A DNA stretch of 55,378 bases from Nocardia arizonensis (lineage in GTDB: Bacteria; Actinomycetota; Actinomycetes; Mycobacteriales; Mycobacteriaceae). Below are positions 54,661 through 55,378 of this stretch, in pieces (position 1 is the first letter of the stretch; every line of letters begins with the position of its first letter). The notes beneath the pieces were generated by a model, which was not told the DNA's origin, searched no databases, and saw nothing but the letters and a program-made list of their open reading frames with translations. The position numbers were made by a program, and so were the translations under genes. The stretch is from positions 1 to 55,378 of the forward strand of contig NZ_LGYZ01000061.1 in the NCBI RefSeq assembly GCF_001310275.1, in the 5' to 3' direction.

Positions 54661-54753
54661 AACAGGTCCTCAAGAGCCTGCCGCGGAACGCCAGCGGTGC
54701 TGCCACCGCCCTCCTTCAGTGGATCGGCCCGCGGAGGCTCTTGAGGACCTGTT
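54661..54753. repeat. Long inverted repeat next to DUF3800 gene
   Basis: AACAGGTCCTCAAGAGCCT (54661-54679) is the exact complement of 54735-54753, and CCGCGG (54681-54686) pairs with CCGCGG (54729-54734) after one bulged G. The loop is about 42 bases. The right arm overlaps the stop of the DUF3800 frame, so it could be a terminator or a mobile-element end. Confidence 0.8.
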
Positions 54754-55321
54754 ATTTTGCTTGTGGACATCGAAGGCACGGGAACCAATCCATCCCGCAC
54801 ACAATGCTGTTGTGCGGCATCGACATCATTCCCAGAGGCACTGCACAGTTTTCGCTGTTCAGCAGCTGATGCCAGACTTTGAGCAGGTATGCGGGCTCGA
54901 CATAGCTGAACTCGCCGGACGGCCAGATAGCAGCCTTCAAGAAGCCGCCGTAGAGGTCCGCTGCCTGACTCTCCAGGTACTTGTCCGCAGACACCCAGTT
55001 GAGCGCCTGCTCCATGTGGAAGGGGACCTTGGGGTCCTTCTGCGCCTCTGACCGGATGTACTGCTCCGTGGCGGAGTGATCGTGGTGCCTTACATGGCCG
55101 AACCGAGTCCACAGACGAGTACCGCTCCCGTGCCAGTTCCGCGCTGCCCAACTGATCGACTTGTACATCTTGAACGCAAGATAGTTGTAGAACCGCTGAG
55201 GGTCGCAGACGTACGACGCAGGATCCAGCTCGCTCTTGACAGCGAAAACGTAGCAAACTTTCAGGTTCGGAACCACGCTCAGAACCTCCGCAGCCCTCTT
55301 CCTGCGATCATGATTCTTCAC
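54752..55321 (-). pseudogene. DUF3800 protein fragment (N-terminus missing)
   Basis: Frame of 189 residues resembling the middle and end of DUF3800 proteins: LSVVPNLKVCYVFAVKSEL, PQRFYNYLAFKMYKSISW, and the late GMDWFP. The family's N-terminal YVDESG(D/N) motif is absent, and a TGA lies six codons before the GTG used as start, while coding-like sequence continues up to it. Either truncated or frameshifted; the upstream part is outside the window. DUF3800 has an RNase H-like fold and is common on mobile elements. Base composition is less GC-rich than the core genes. Confidence 0.6.
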
Positions 55322-55378
55322 GTGTTCTTGCGTTTCCCCTCATATCGTGGAGGCCGGACCATAGAGGAAAGGCCAGAT

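Overview
The window is high-GC actinobacterial chromosome, most likely Nocardia or a close relative in the Mycobacteriales. The gene order follows the block I recall in Mycobacterium tuberculosis around Rv2182c-Rv2220: pimB', SRPBCC proteins, an ArsA-like ATPase, plsC, ctaF/ctaC, asnB, adenosine kinase, an ErpA-type Fe-S protein, a DUF3043 protein, cobU/cobT/cobS, ilvE, gcvT, pepA, sucB/dlaT, a TIGR01777 epimerase, lipB, lipA, a DUF4191 protein, an RDD protein and glnA. These assignments rest on recognised motifs and remembered synteny; no database search was run.

Layout: 0.1-5.8 kb, phosphatidylinositol mannoside and phospholipid synthesis with small associated genes. 5.9-11.6 kb, stand-alone genes (Spo0M-like, ABC1 kinase, FAD oxidoreductase, a catalytically altered SDR) and a monoamine oxidase remnant. 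11.7-15.8 kb, the cytochrome c oxidase genes ctaC and ctaF divergent from asnB, separated by an array of structured repeats that also occurs in front of pimB'. 15.8-22.3 kb, adenosine kinase, Fe-S carrier and cobalamin nucleotide-loop assembly. 22.4-32.7 kb, an MBL hydrolase, amino acid metabolism and lipoate enzymes: the E2 enzyme sucB carries lipoyl domains, and lipB and lipA make and complete the lipoyl group.

32.7-50.5 kb is an accessory insertion between lipA and the DUF4191 gene, which I expect to be neighbours. It holds a DUF262 protein with an altered HNH-like tail, a large SARP-type regulator, a divergent acyl-CoA dehydrogenase / PIG-L deacetylase pair with a mirror-image operator, a tightly overlapping four-gene operon, an RraB-like protein, a NERD-domain membrane protein, a small secreted protein and an EF-G2-like GTPase. 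The four-gene operon (39.7-44.4 kb) is the best candidate for an undescribed system. It encodes a coiled-coil/winged-helix protein, a Cas4/RecB-like nuclease with Fe-S-type cysteines, a protein with a beta-rich C-terminal part, and a Upf1/Dna2-like SF1 helicase. This looks like a Dna2 nuclease-helicase split into separate, translationally coupled subunits, preceded by three helically phased ACTGG repeats.

50.6-53.5 kb returns to the core (DUF4191, RDD, glnA with a GlnR-type operator). 53.5-55.4 kb is lower-GC foreign DNA beside the glnA 3' end: a frameshifted tyrosine integrase, a long inverted repeat and a DUF3800 fragment.
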